Assembly: GCF_002215215.1 (NCBI RefSeq)
Contig: NZ_CP018632.1
Location: 2,538,501 to 2,602,500 of the forward strand
Reading direction: 5' to 3'
Origin: Granulosicoccus antarcticus IMCC3135
GTDB lineage: Bacteria; Pseudomonadota; Gammaproteobacteria; Granulosicoccales; Granulosicoccaceae
Length of the DNA: 64,000 nt
Position numbers and translations under genes: made by a program. Below, piece after piece: positions 9,072 to 17,059 of this stretch. The notes below the pieces were generated by a model. The model was not told the DNA's origin. It did no database searches and saw only the letters and a program-made list of their open reading frames with translations. The first letter of the stretch is position 1. Every line of letters starts with the position of its first letter.

Positions 9072-11560
9072 GTTGTCTGCAGCGTATCATCAGAGGCACT
9101 TTCCAGCGCGTCGAGCATGGCTTGAATGCGTTGCTGAAAACTTTGCGATGTGATGGTCTGGCTGTTGAGACTGTCCGCCCAGAGTGGGAAGGAGAGAGGC
9201 GTGAGCCGCTCCGGGCGCTCCAGTCGCCATTGCCGGCCTTGCAGGTTTTGCATCGTCGTTTTAAGTCTTTCAAATTCCAGTTGCTGATCCAGAACTTCGC
9301 GTCGGGCCTGATCCAGTAGCAGATTGTCCGGATCGTGGTTCTCGAGTACGTCGAAAATCAAACCGCTGGAGGCTTGCAACTGTTTTGCCGTCTTGGCCCG
9401 GCCCGGGTAGCCATCGAAAACCAGTCCCGAGATTCGGGCAATGTCACGAAAACGCCGTTTCGCTATCTCGCTGGTGTTGATCGAATTGAGTATGTCTGCA
9501 AGCAGATGATCGACACTGAAGGCTTGCCGCAGCTGATCGAGATCAAACTCGACAGGCTCCGGGCTTTGCAGCTCGAAGCCATAATCATTTACCTGCAGCG
9601 TGAAGGTTGAGGGCGTCAGAGCTGACAGTCGTGAGGCGACCACCATGGCCAGGCCTTCATGTGCCAGGCTGCCGGCGAAGGGGAAGCAGAACAGGCTATA
9701 GCCTTCTTGAGTACGAATATATTCAATTAGAAAGTCGTTTGGCCCGGGGAGGTATGACCACTGCTGTTGCAGTTTCAATGTGGCGTCGATGCTGAGTAAT
9801 TCTGGTGAGCTTAATTCACCTTGCTGCCAGAGATGCAGAGTCTGAAGCACGCTATCAGCCAGAGCACTGGTCAGCGGTAACTGCGTGCCTCCCCAGCGAG
9901 GTACGACGCGACTTCTTTTAGTGGCCTTGCGCACGTAGGCCGTCATTTCACGGATACGGATAAATTCAAGGTGACGCCCGGCGAATTGAAAGGTGTCTCC
10001 TGGCTTCAGGCGCGCGATGAAGCTCTCTTCAGCAGTGCCGAGGCGTTTGCCTCCCTGAAAAACCACGCTAAGCTGTGCATCACTGTTGATGGTGCCGATG
10101 GCCATGCGATGGCGTTGTTGAATCTGCTCATTCATGACACGATGCACACCGGCAACTTGCAGCACCTTGTGGTATTGCGGATACCCCTTGAGTGCCTGGC
10201 CGCCGCGGGTAATGAAGTCCATGACCCACTGCCACTGGGCATCTGTCAGCTCGGCAAAACTATAGGTATCGCGAATTTCATTCAACATGTCCTGTTCGAT
10301 GAATCCGCTTCCCATCGCTATCGTCACCAAGTGTTGGCACAGTACGTCCAGTGAAAGCTGCGGTGTCTGGCGAGCTTCGATTCGCTTCTCTGCCAGTGCA
10401 TTTCTGACGGCAGTGATTTCAACCAGTTCCAGTGCATTGCTAGGCACACACAGAATGCGAGAGACGGCACCGGGTCGGTGTCCCGATCGGCCCGCCCGTT
10501 GCAGTAGTCGTGCAATGCCTTTCGGACTGCCAACTTGCATTACCTGGTCCACCGGGCTGAAATCCACGCCCAGATCAAGCGATGATGTGCAGACCACGCA
10601 GCTCAGTTCACCTGAGCGAAGTTGATCTTCGATGCGCACACGGAGTTTTCTGTCAAGCGAGCCGTGATGAAGTGCAACCGATTCGAGCCAGTCAGGCCGA
10701 GCATTGAGCAAGGCCTGAAACCAGAGTTCTGCCTGTGAACGGGTGTTGGTGAAAAGCAGCGTTGTGCCCGCATTGTCTATCGCTTGAATGACGGGCTTGA
10801 TCAATTGCAATCCCAGATGCCCGGACCATTTGAAGCTGGCAGGGTCTGTAGGGAGAATGCTGCATACTTCGACAGAGCGTGGCACCACGCCACGAATCAG
10901 CGTGCCCTCCTTGCCTGGCCCCAGCAGGACGTCACGGGCCTGGTCCAGGTTTGCCAGAGTGGCCGAGACACCCCAGATGCGCAGGTTTTTACACAACTTG
11001 CGCAATCGGGCAAGGCACAATTGCAACTGCACGCCCCGTTTGCTGCCCAACAGCTCATGCCACTCATCAACGACAACCGTATGGATGTTGGCAAGTCCGA
11101 TTTCAGAACCGGGATAACTGAGCATGACCGACAGACTTTCAGGTGTCGTGACCAGTGCAAAGGGTGGCTGCTGACGTTGCCTGGTTCGACGACTGCTGGA
11201 TGTGTCACCGGTTCGGATCTCCACGCTGAGTCCAGCTCCCAGAGCATCACTGACTGCTTCCAGATTATTGCGCGTATCGCTCGCAAGTGCTCTGAGTGGC
11301 GTGATCCACAGTACGCGCAGCGCGGGATCGCCGCCGGTTGCCTCCGCGGTTGATCTGCTCATTGCATCCTGTACAGGCCCGAGCCAGGCTGCCAGTGTCT
11401 TGCCACTTCCGGTTGGAGAATGGATCAGACCGGATTGATTCTCATGCCAGGCCTTCCATGCCTCTCGCTGGAAGTCGAATACCGTCCATCCTCTGGACTC
11501 ATACCAGCGTTCGGTATGATCCATGGCCTGCTGCAGGTTCATGCTTGATCTGTCAGGCAT
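9068..11560 (-). CDS. lhr: Ligase-associated Lhr-type DEXH-box helicase
   Basis: An 830-residue superfamily 2 DNA helicase of the Lhr-Core type. Motif I (Walker A) is SPTGSGKT near residue 50, motif Ia is TPLRALA, motif II is VDEWHELLG, motif III is GVSATLA, and motif VI is LLQRAGRSGHRPG. C-terminal winged-helix and Lhr-specific beta-barrel domains are implied by the length. The 3' end overlaps pdeM by 4 nt, and the start is 15 bp after the ligase stop. An in-frame ATG at 11542 is an alternative start; neither has a clear ribosome-binding site. It is thought to act with the co-encoded ligase and nucleases in DNA damage repair. Confidence 0.88.
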   Translation of the reverse strand: MPDRSSMNLQQAMDHTERWYESRGWTVFDFQREAWKAWHENQSGLIHSPTGSGKTLAAWLGPVQDAMSRSTAEATGGDPALRVLWITPLRALASDTRNNLEAVSDALGAGLSVEIRTGDTSSSRRTRQRQQPPFALVTTPESLSVMLSYPGSEIGLANIHTVVVDEWHELLGSKRGVQLQLCLARLRKLCKNLRIWGVSATLANLDQARDVLLGPGKEGTLIRGVVPRSVEVCSILPTDPASFKWSGHLGLQLIKPVIQAIDNAGTTLLFTNTRSQAELWFQALLNARPDWLESVALHHGSLDRKLRVRIEDQLRSGELSCVVCTSSLDLGVDFSPVDQVMQVGSPKGIARLLQRAGRSGHRPGAVSRILCVPSNALELVEITAVRNALAEKRIEARQTPQLSLDVLCQHLVTIAMGSGFIEQDMLNEIRDTYSFAELTDAQWQWVMDFITRGGQALKGYPQYHKVLQVAGVHRVMNEQIQQRHRMAIGTINSDAQLSVVFQGGKRLGTAEESFIARLKPGDTFQFAGRHLEFIRIREMTAYVRKATKRSRVVPRWGGTQLPLTSALADSVLQTLHLWQQGELSSPELLSIDATLKLQQQWSYLPGPNDFLIEYIRTQEGYSLFCFPFAGSLAHEGLAMVVASRLSALTPSTFTLQVNDYGFELQSPEPVEFDLDQLRQAFSVDHLLADILNSINTSEIAKRRFRDIARISGLVFDGYPGRAKTAKQLQASSGLIFDVLENHDPDNLLLDQARREVLDQQLEFERLKTTMQNLQGRQWRLERPERLTPLSFPLWADSLNSQTITSQSFQQRIQAMLDALESASDDTLQTT

Positions 11561-11575
11561 TGTTCATGAAGGTTG

Positions 11576-13186
11576 TTAAGTCTTGCTGTCGGGCGAAGGC
11601 TGGTTGATGAGTCGTTTTATATCGTCAAGGGTATCTGCATCGGCAGGTGCCAGATCTTTGCGCCACCGGGCGATGCGAGGAAAACGCACGGCAATACCTG
11701 ACTTGTGGCGTGTGGACAGGTTGATGCCTTCAAATGCAAGTTCAAATACCTGTTCGCTGGCAACTGATCGTACCGGGCCGAAGCGTTCAATCGTATTGCG
11801 GCGAATCCATTTGTCCAGGGCATTGATTTCGCTATTGTCCAGTCCTGAGTAAGCCTTGGCTACCGGCACCAGAACTCCTTCCTGCCAGACACCAAAAGTG
11901 TAATCGGTGAACAGATTGGCGCGTTTTCCGTGTCCTGCCTGAGCGTACAACATGACAGCATCAATAGTGTAGGGCTCTACCTTCCACTTCCACCAGAAGC
12001 CACGCTTGCGACCAGTCTGGTAGGTGGCGTCAACGTGTTTCAACATCAAGCCCTCGACCTGGCGTTCACGTGATTGTTCGCGCTGTCGTGCCAGTTCGGC
12101 CCAACTGCGAGCTTCCAGAGCATTCGACATCTGCATCTTTGACGGTGATAGAGAACCTATCATGGATGTCAGCAGTTCTCGGCGCTTAGATAGCGAAAGA
12201 TTGCGTATGTCCTTGCCTTCATACTCCATCATGTCATAAGCCAGAAACAGACAAGGCACATCATGAAGCAACTTCTTGCCGACTGTTTTGCGGCCAATTC
12301 TTTTCTGTAACTCGCTGAATGGCATAACGCCGTCATCGTTCCAGGCAAGTATTTCGCCATCCAGCACGGTTCCCTCTGGTAGCTGTTCGGCAACATCCGT
12401 GATTTCCGGGAAACGAGCGCCGATCAGTTCTTCGCCGCGTGACCACAAGTAGGTTTGCGACTGGCGACGAATCAGTTGTGCGCGAATTCCATCCCACTTC
12501 CATTCCGCGATCCACTCCTCTACCGGGCCCAAAGATTCTGTCTCTTTTTCCAGTGGTGATGCCAGACAGAACGGGTAGGGGCGTGAGCTTACTGTTTCAC
12601 CGGAATCTTCATCAATCAGTGATTGCCAGAATTTTTCATCTGGTGTCCATTCACCCATCAGTCTATGCAAGACCAGCGCTCTGGGTAGATCGGCATGGGC
12701 GGCAACTGCCCTGGCCAGCAGTATCTGTGAGACGCCGACACGCAGGGCACCGGTCATCAGCTTGTTGATGATGTAGCATTGCTCGTAACTTTGCTGGTGC
12801 CACCATTGCACTACCTTTTTACGCTGCTGCTCCGAGTCCTGGTTGCGCAGACTTAGCAGACCTTGTTCAATCCAGTCTGCCAGTGAACGAGATTCGAGGC
12901 TCTTTCCAGGTTTTGCAACCAGCAAGGCGATAGTCTCTGCAAGATCGCCGACACTGGCATAAGCATCATCAACCAGCCATTCAGGCAGATCGCATTCCTG
13001 TCTCAACCACTCTCGCAATAGTGCGGATCCCACCAGTCGCTTGACTCGGCGACCACTCAGAAAATAGACCGTCCAGGCTGCATCGCGCGCGCTGGCCTTG
13101 TCGAAGTAGCTGACCATGGCAGCTACCTTTGCGTTGGTGGATGTTGTCTGGTCCAGTGTTTGATAAAGCGTACTAAACGCTTGCAT
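11576..13186 (-). CDS. ATP-dependent DNA ligase (ligase-associated operon type)
   Basis: A 536-residue ligase. An N-terminal DNA-binding domain (MQAFSTLYQTLDQTTSTN...) is followed by the adenylation domain. Its nucleotidyltransferase motif I is EWKWDGIRAQ, with the adenylated Lys, then motif III (FPEITD...LDGEILAW) and motif V (VEGLMLK). A C-terminal OB domain follows. I chose the ATG at 13186 because GGAGGA lies about 8 nt upstream. The frame stays open far upstream, but that part only shadows the exonuclease gene. The start overlaps the exonuclease 3' end by 14 nt. It seals nicks using ATP and is separate from the NAD-dependent replicative LigA. Confidence 0.9.
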   Translation of the reverse strand: MQAFSTLYQTLDQTTSTNAKVAAMVSYFDKASARDAAWTVYFLSGRRVKRLVGSALLREWLRQECDLPEWLVDDAYASVGDLAETIALLVAKPGKSLESRSLADWIEQGLLSLRNQDSEQQRKKVVQWWHQQSYEQCYIINKLMTGALRVGVSQILLARAVAAHADLPRALVLHRLMGEWTPDEKFWQSLIDEDSGETVSSRPYPFCLASPLEKETESLGPVEEWIAEWKWDGIRAQLIRRQSQTYLWSRGEELIGARFPEITDVAEQLPEGTVLDGEILAWNDDGVMPFSELQKRIGRKTVGKKLLHDVPCLFLAYDMMEYEGKDIRNLSLSKRRELLTSMIGSLSPSKMQMSNALEARSWAELARQREQSRERQVEGLMLKHVDATYQTGRKRGFWWKWKVEPYTIDAVMLYAQAGHGKRANLFTDYTFGVWQEGVLVPVAKAYSGLDNSEINALDKWIRRNTIERFGPVRSVASEQVFELAFEGINLSTRHKSGIAVRFPRIARWRKDLAPADADTLDDIKRLINQPSPDSKT

Positions 13187-14231
13187 CGCCATCTTCCTCC
13201 TCACTGAAACGGGTTTCCAATGCCGCCGCATCCATGCCCCGTTCGCGCAGTAGTCTGACCAGAGCTGTGGAGTTGCCATGAGTGGTGAGAATGCGGCGTG
13301 CCCCCGTCTGTTCGATGGTCTGCAGCAAGCCTGGCCAGTCAGCATGATCGGATAGTACAAAACCGCGATCATAGCCTCGGCGTCGCCGGTTGCCTCGAAC
13401 ACGCATCCAGCCACTGCAGAACCCGGTAGATGCCCGCGGGAAGCGACGCATCCAGGTAGAACCGCTAGCTCCCGGTGGTGCAATGATCAGTTCACCGGAG
13501 TAGTCACGTTGCTTGTCATCCAGGTCAATAGGCAGACCCGGCAACATGCGGATGCCGGCTGCTCGGTAGATCTCAGTCAGTGGGTGGACGGCGCCGTGCA
13601 GATAGACAGGTTTGTCACAAAAAGCTGTTAATTCGCTGAGTACCCTTTGTGCCTTGCCCAGGGAATAGGCAAACAGTACGGCCGGGCGTCCTTCGGATTG
13701 CATGTCTTGCCACCATTGTGCGATCTCTGCTGCGACCACGGCTCCGGGTTGCCAGCGGTATACCGGCAATGCAAAAGTGGCCTCAGTGATAAAGGTGTCG
13801 CAAGGCACTACCTCGAAGGGTTCACAGCTCGGATCGTGATCTCGCTTGTAATCGCCGCTGAAGACCCAGACTTCGGAATCACTTTGTACCCGCACCTGAG
13901 CTGAGCCAAGCACATGTCCTGCCGGATGAAACGAGACGCGAGTCTGACCCAGTTCAAAGGTCCGGGAATAGGGTACACCCCGAATGTCCAGATTTTCCCC
14001 CAAGCGTCGTTTCAGCAGTGGTACTGATGATTCGCTTGCATAGTAGACTTGGGCTACCGGTCGAGCATGATCAGCATGCGCGTGTGAAATGAGCGCTGTG
14101 TGGGTCTCTTTCCAGGGGTCGATGACAAAGTTGCCACGGCGACAGACAAGGCCCGTTTCCGTGGCTTGTATCAGGTCATCTTCGCTTGGCTCAGTGTGCA
14201 GGCATGCGCCCGCCTGAATTCTGGAATGCAT
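13173..14231 (-). CDS. Ligase-associated MBL-fold exonuclease
   Basis: A metallo-beta-lactamase/beta-CASP nuclease related to Artemis/SNM1-type exonucleases. Metal motif 2 is ISHAHADHARP, further ligands are in FHPAGHVLGSAQV (His) and FSGDYKRD (Asp), and a C-terminal VLSDHADWPGLL carries the last His. The family consensus begins at DLIQATETGLVCRRGNFVIDPW, so everything before about residue 25 is poorly constrained. I use the ATG at 14231; an in-frame TTG at 14273 and a GTG between them, near an AGGAGG, are alternatives. It is first in the operon exonuclease-ligase-helicase-PdeM, with overlapping or tightly spaced genes. Its role is to process damaged DNA ends. Confidence 0.85.
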   Translation of the reverse strand: MHSRIQAGACLHTEPSEDDLIQATETGLVCRRGNFVIDPWKETHTALISHAHADHARPVAQVYYASESSVPLLKRRLGENLDIRGVPYSRTFELGQTRVSFHPAGHVLGSAQVRVQSDSEVWVFSGDYKRDHDPSCEPFEVVPCDTFITEATFALPVYRWQPGAVVAAEIAQWWQDMQSEGRPAVLFAYSLGKAQRVLSELTAFCDKPVYLHGAVHPLTEIYRAAGIRMLPGLPIDLDDKQRDYSGELIIAPPGASGSTWMRRFPRASTGFCSGWMRVRGNRRRRGYDRGFVLSDHADWPGLLQTIEQTGARRILTTHGNSTALVRLLRERGMDAAALETRFSEEEDGDASV

Positions 14232-14363
14232 CGGCCCACCAAATGCAGGCAACTCCACCTGCCTCCTGTTCAAGTGGTTCGAATATACGACAGAGCGATG
14301 CGGTTTCGAGCGCTTTGTAGATTCAAGCCCAGAGGCCAGTTGAACTGGCAGGTTGATCTACGG

Positions 14364-15185
14364 CTATTTTCTCAAGCTTGCAAGATCCATGAGCTCGGCT
14401 GCAAGCATGCGCAATGATCGTTCATCCGACAGGCGGTGATCTGCGCGATGCAGCAAGGTCAGGCGTGCATCATCATGCGTGATGGCATCCATCAATCGTA
14501 TGGATAACTCATAGGGCACATCTTTGTCGCGGGTGCCATGCAACAAGCGGACGGGGCAGGATAATTCAGCCAACGAGGGCTGATCGGGGAGTGCCGGTGA
14601 GTTGAACAGGGAAAGTTCCCGGCCACTGTTCAGCAGCGCCTGAGTGATAGGGTGAGGCTTGTCGTAGTCGTTCTCAATCAGCACTACTTTGTTCTGCTGC
14701 AGATCCCAGGTCTGGGACGGGCCGAGCCTGGGTGTTATCAGCTCTTGCAGGAAATCCGGAGCCGCCGCCAGTAGCACCAGGCCCTTGACCTTGTCGGGTC
14801 TGCGCAGTGCCGCCAGCGTTGCCAGCCAGCCTCCCATCGAGGATCCCACCAGCAGCACAGGGCCCGGCAAGCTGTCCAGAACATTCAGGGTGTCCTCCAG
14901 CCAGTCCTGCAGCGTCAGATCCTGTGGTCTGCCATCAGATTCGCCATGTCCGCGATAGTCGAAGCGTGTAAAGGACCATTGTCGAGCCTTGCAGAAATCT
15001 GCCAGGAAATTTGCCTTGGTTCCCAGCATGTTGGAATGGAAGCCGCCGCAGAACATCACATTCAGGCGCGCGGATGCATCCTGTTGAGGGTCAGGTTGCA
15101 GGGAGAGATGACGGATTGCCACACGTTGCCCCTTTGATCCCTGATAATCTGGAGGGCCGGCGTCCACTGCTATGTTGGTATTCAT
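14364..15185 (-). CDS. Alpha/beta hydrolase (serine esterase/thioesterase-like)
   Basis: A 273-residue cytoplasmic alpha/beta hydrolase. The nucleophile elbow is VGSSMGGW (Ser near residue 117), the acid is in GTRDKDVPYE, and the catalytic His is in HRADHRLSD. An oxyanion-type segment MFCGGFHSNMLGTKA and FDYRGHGESDG match the ABHD10-like mycophenolic-acyl/thioesterase group. No signal peptide is seen. It is separated from the DNA-repair operon by 132 bp and is probably transcribed on its own. Substrate unknown. Confidence 0.75.
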   Translation of the reverse strand: MNTNIAVDAGPPDYQGSKGQRVAIRHLSLQPDPQQDASARLNVMFCGGFHSNMLGTKANFLADFCKARQWSFTRFDYRGHGESDGRPQDLTLQDWLEDTLNVLDSLPGPVLLVGSSMGGWLATLAALRRPDKVKGLVLLAAAPDFLQELITPRLGPSQTWDLQQNKVVLIENDYDKPHPITQALLNSGRELSLFNSPALPDQPSLAELSCPVRLLHGTRDKDVPYELSIRLMDAITHDDARLTLLHRADHRLSDERSLRMLAAELMDLASLRK

Positions 15186-15326
15186 CAGCGAAGTATAGTG
15201 TGTTGATCTGAGTTAGGGATTTATGGAGTTTGTCATGCCTTCAGTCGATTTGCTCGTAATCTGCCTTGTGGATCTGCATCGACCCATTGTCGGGTTCGCC
15301 GCTATGTGTTTATCTGAGCACGTGGC
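15186..15326. promoter_or_regulatory. Divergent promoter region (hydrolase / yigB-like)
   Basis: A 141-bp space between head-to-head genes must hold promoters for both. I could not single out a confident -35/-10 pair. Confidence 0.25.
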
Positions 15327-16049
15327 ATGAGCGTGTTAGAGGTTGATATTGCCCCCGCGTCGTTGACATCTGTCAAGGCGATCTCTTTCGATCTTGATGA
15401 CACTCTGTGGCATTGTGCGCCAGCCATTGCCAAGGCTGATGCGGCTCTGTTTGACTGGTTTCGAGAGAAGACTCCGAGTATTGTCGCAGTACATAGCCCT
15501 GGCAGTCTGCAGGCCTACCAGTCCACAGTACGGCAGGCCAACCCTGACGTCACACGCTGTGTTACGGCCACCAGAATGGTGGGCCTGCGTACGCTTTTAC
15601 GCGAGTTCGGGTATGCAGAATCACTGGCGGAGGAGGCGTTTGCCGTCTTCTACCGGGCGCGCAGCGAGGTGGAGCTGTACGAGGGGGCGCTGGATATGCT
15701 CAAACTACTGAAAAGTCGGTACTTGCTGGCAGCGATTACCAATGGAAATGCGGATCTGGGTCTGATCGGTATTTCAGATTATTTCGATGTGGTTTATGCT
15801 GCCAATCTCCAGCTGGCACCCAAGCCAGAACCCGATATGTTTCATCGCTGCCTGACAAAACTGGATCTTCCCGCATCGGCCTTGCTTCACATAGGGGACA
15901 ACCCTGTGACGGATGTGGTCGGCGGACTGAACGCCAGCGTGCAGACACTGTGGTTCAACCAGTATAATGTGGACTGGCCGGAACATTTACCCCAACCGCA
16001 CTTTCAGGCGCAAACATTGTCAGATATCGTGACACTGCTCATACGCTAG
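15327..16049 (+). CDS. yigB: HAD phosphatase, YigB-like (FMN/riboflavin-pathway phosphatase)
   Basis: A 240-residue HAD subfamily I phosphatase. Motif I is SFDLDDTLWHCAP, motif II is AAITNGNADLGLIGISDYFD, the Lys is in LAPKPEPDMFHRC, and motif III is LLHIGDNPVTDVVGG. The TNGNA and overall layout are characteristic of YigB/YjjG-type enzymes. E. coli YigB dephosphorylates the riboflavin precursor 5-amino-6-(5-phosphoribitylamino)uracil and FMN. The exact substrate here is inferred. Confidence 0.75.
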   Translation: MSVLEVDIAPASLTSVKAISFDLDDTLWHCAPAIAKADAALFDWFREKTPSIVAVHSPGSLQAYQSTVRQANPDVTRCVTATRMVGLRTLLREFGYAESLAEEAFAVFYRARSEVELYEGALDMLKLLKSRYLLAAITNGNADLGLIGISDYFDVVYAANLQLAPKPEPDMFHRCLTKLDLPASALLHIGDNPVTDVVGGLNASVQTLWFNQYNVDWPEHLPQPHFQAQTLSDIVTLLIR

Positions 16050-16153
16050 ATTGTCAGTACGGCATCCTGACGATGCTGTTCATGCCCACGTCTGGTAGCG
16101 AGCCAACGATTTTCTGCCATCCATCAAATCTGTGACAAGGATCAAAGGTCATC

Positions 16154-17011
16154 ATGAGTCGAACGTTTTATGTGAATGGGGACTTTGTCGCCGAAGAGAA
16201 TGCCAAGATATCCGTTCTGGATCGAGGCTTTCTATTCGCCGACGCTGTGTACGAAGTATCTACTGTCCTCAAGGGCAAGCTGATCGATAACAAAGCGCAT
16301 CTGAAGCGTCTGGCAAGATCCATGTCCGAACTGTCTATGGCGCCGCCTTGTTCGGAAGCGGAGATAGAGGCTGCACAGCTTGAACTGATAAAGCTTAATG
16401 AGTTGGATGAAGGCCTGTTGTATTTACAGGTATCCAGAGGCGTGGCAGATCGCGACTTTGCTTATCCTGCTAAGTCCAAATCGTCACTGGTCATGTTTAC
16501 TCAAGTCAAGAATCTCCTGAATTCGCCCATGGCGGAGCAGGGACTGCATGTTATTTCCATACCTGATATGCGCTGGAAACGTCGCGACATCAAAACAGTC
16601 GGACTATTGGCGCCTAGTATGGGTAAGCAGGCCGCGCTGGATGCCGGAGTGCACGATGCATGGATGGTAGAAGACGGATTGGTAACTGAAGGCACGTCCA
16701 ATAATGCTTATATAGTTACAAAAGATCGAAAAATACAGACTCGGCATCTAGGTCATGAGATCCTCAGCGGAATAACACGGCATGCCGTACTCAAATTTGC
16801 TGCTGAGGCAGGTTACACAATCGTAGAGGAGCCTTTCACCATCGAGGCAGCGCGGCAGGCAAGTGAAGCCTTCATTACCAGTGCTTCCACCTTTGTCATG
16901 CCTGTCGTCAATATCGATGGCGTAGAGCTGGGTGATGGCAAGCCGGGTCCTGTGAGTAAACAATTGCGACTGATCTATATCAAAGCAGCGTTAGAGCATC
17001 AAGACCTGTAG
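16154..17011 (+). CDS. dat: D-amino-acid transaminase (class IV PLP aminotransferase)
   Basis: A 285-residue fold-type IV aminotransferase. It opens with a YVNGDFVAEENAKISVLDRGFLFADAVYEV segment typical of D-alanine aminotransferases (key residues DRGFLFADAVYEV). The PLP Lys is in RRDIKTVGLLAPSMGKQAA, followed by VEDGLVTEGTSNNAYIV, the phosphate-binding EGTSSN-type loop. It interconverts D-alanine and D-glutamate with 2-oxo acids, supplying peptidoglycan precursors or catabolising D-amino acids. Branched-chain aminotransferase or aminodeoxychorismate lyase is less likely because of the RGF..D motif and length. Confidence 0.85.
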   Translation: MSRTFYVNGDFVAEENAKISVLDRGFLFADAVYEVSTVLKGKLIDNKAHLKRLARSMSELSMAPPCSEAEIEAAQLELIKLNELDEGLLYLQVSRGVADRDFAYPAKSKSSLVMFTQVKNLLNSPMAEQGLHVISIPDMRWKRRDIKTVGLLAPSMGKQAALDAGVHDAWMVEDGLVTEGTSNNAYIVTKDRKIQTRHLGHEILSGITRHAVLKFAAEAGYTIVEEPFTIEAARQASEAFITSASTFVMPVVNIDGVELGDGKPGPVSKQLRLIYIKAALEHQDL

Positions 17012-17059
17012 AGTTCTTTCTGTCACTGTAGGGATCAGGAGTACATGGAGTCCTTTTGT

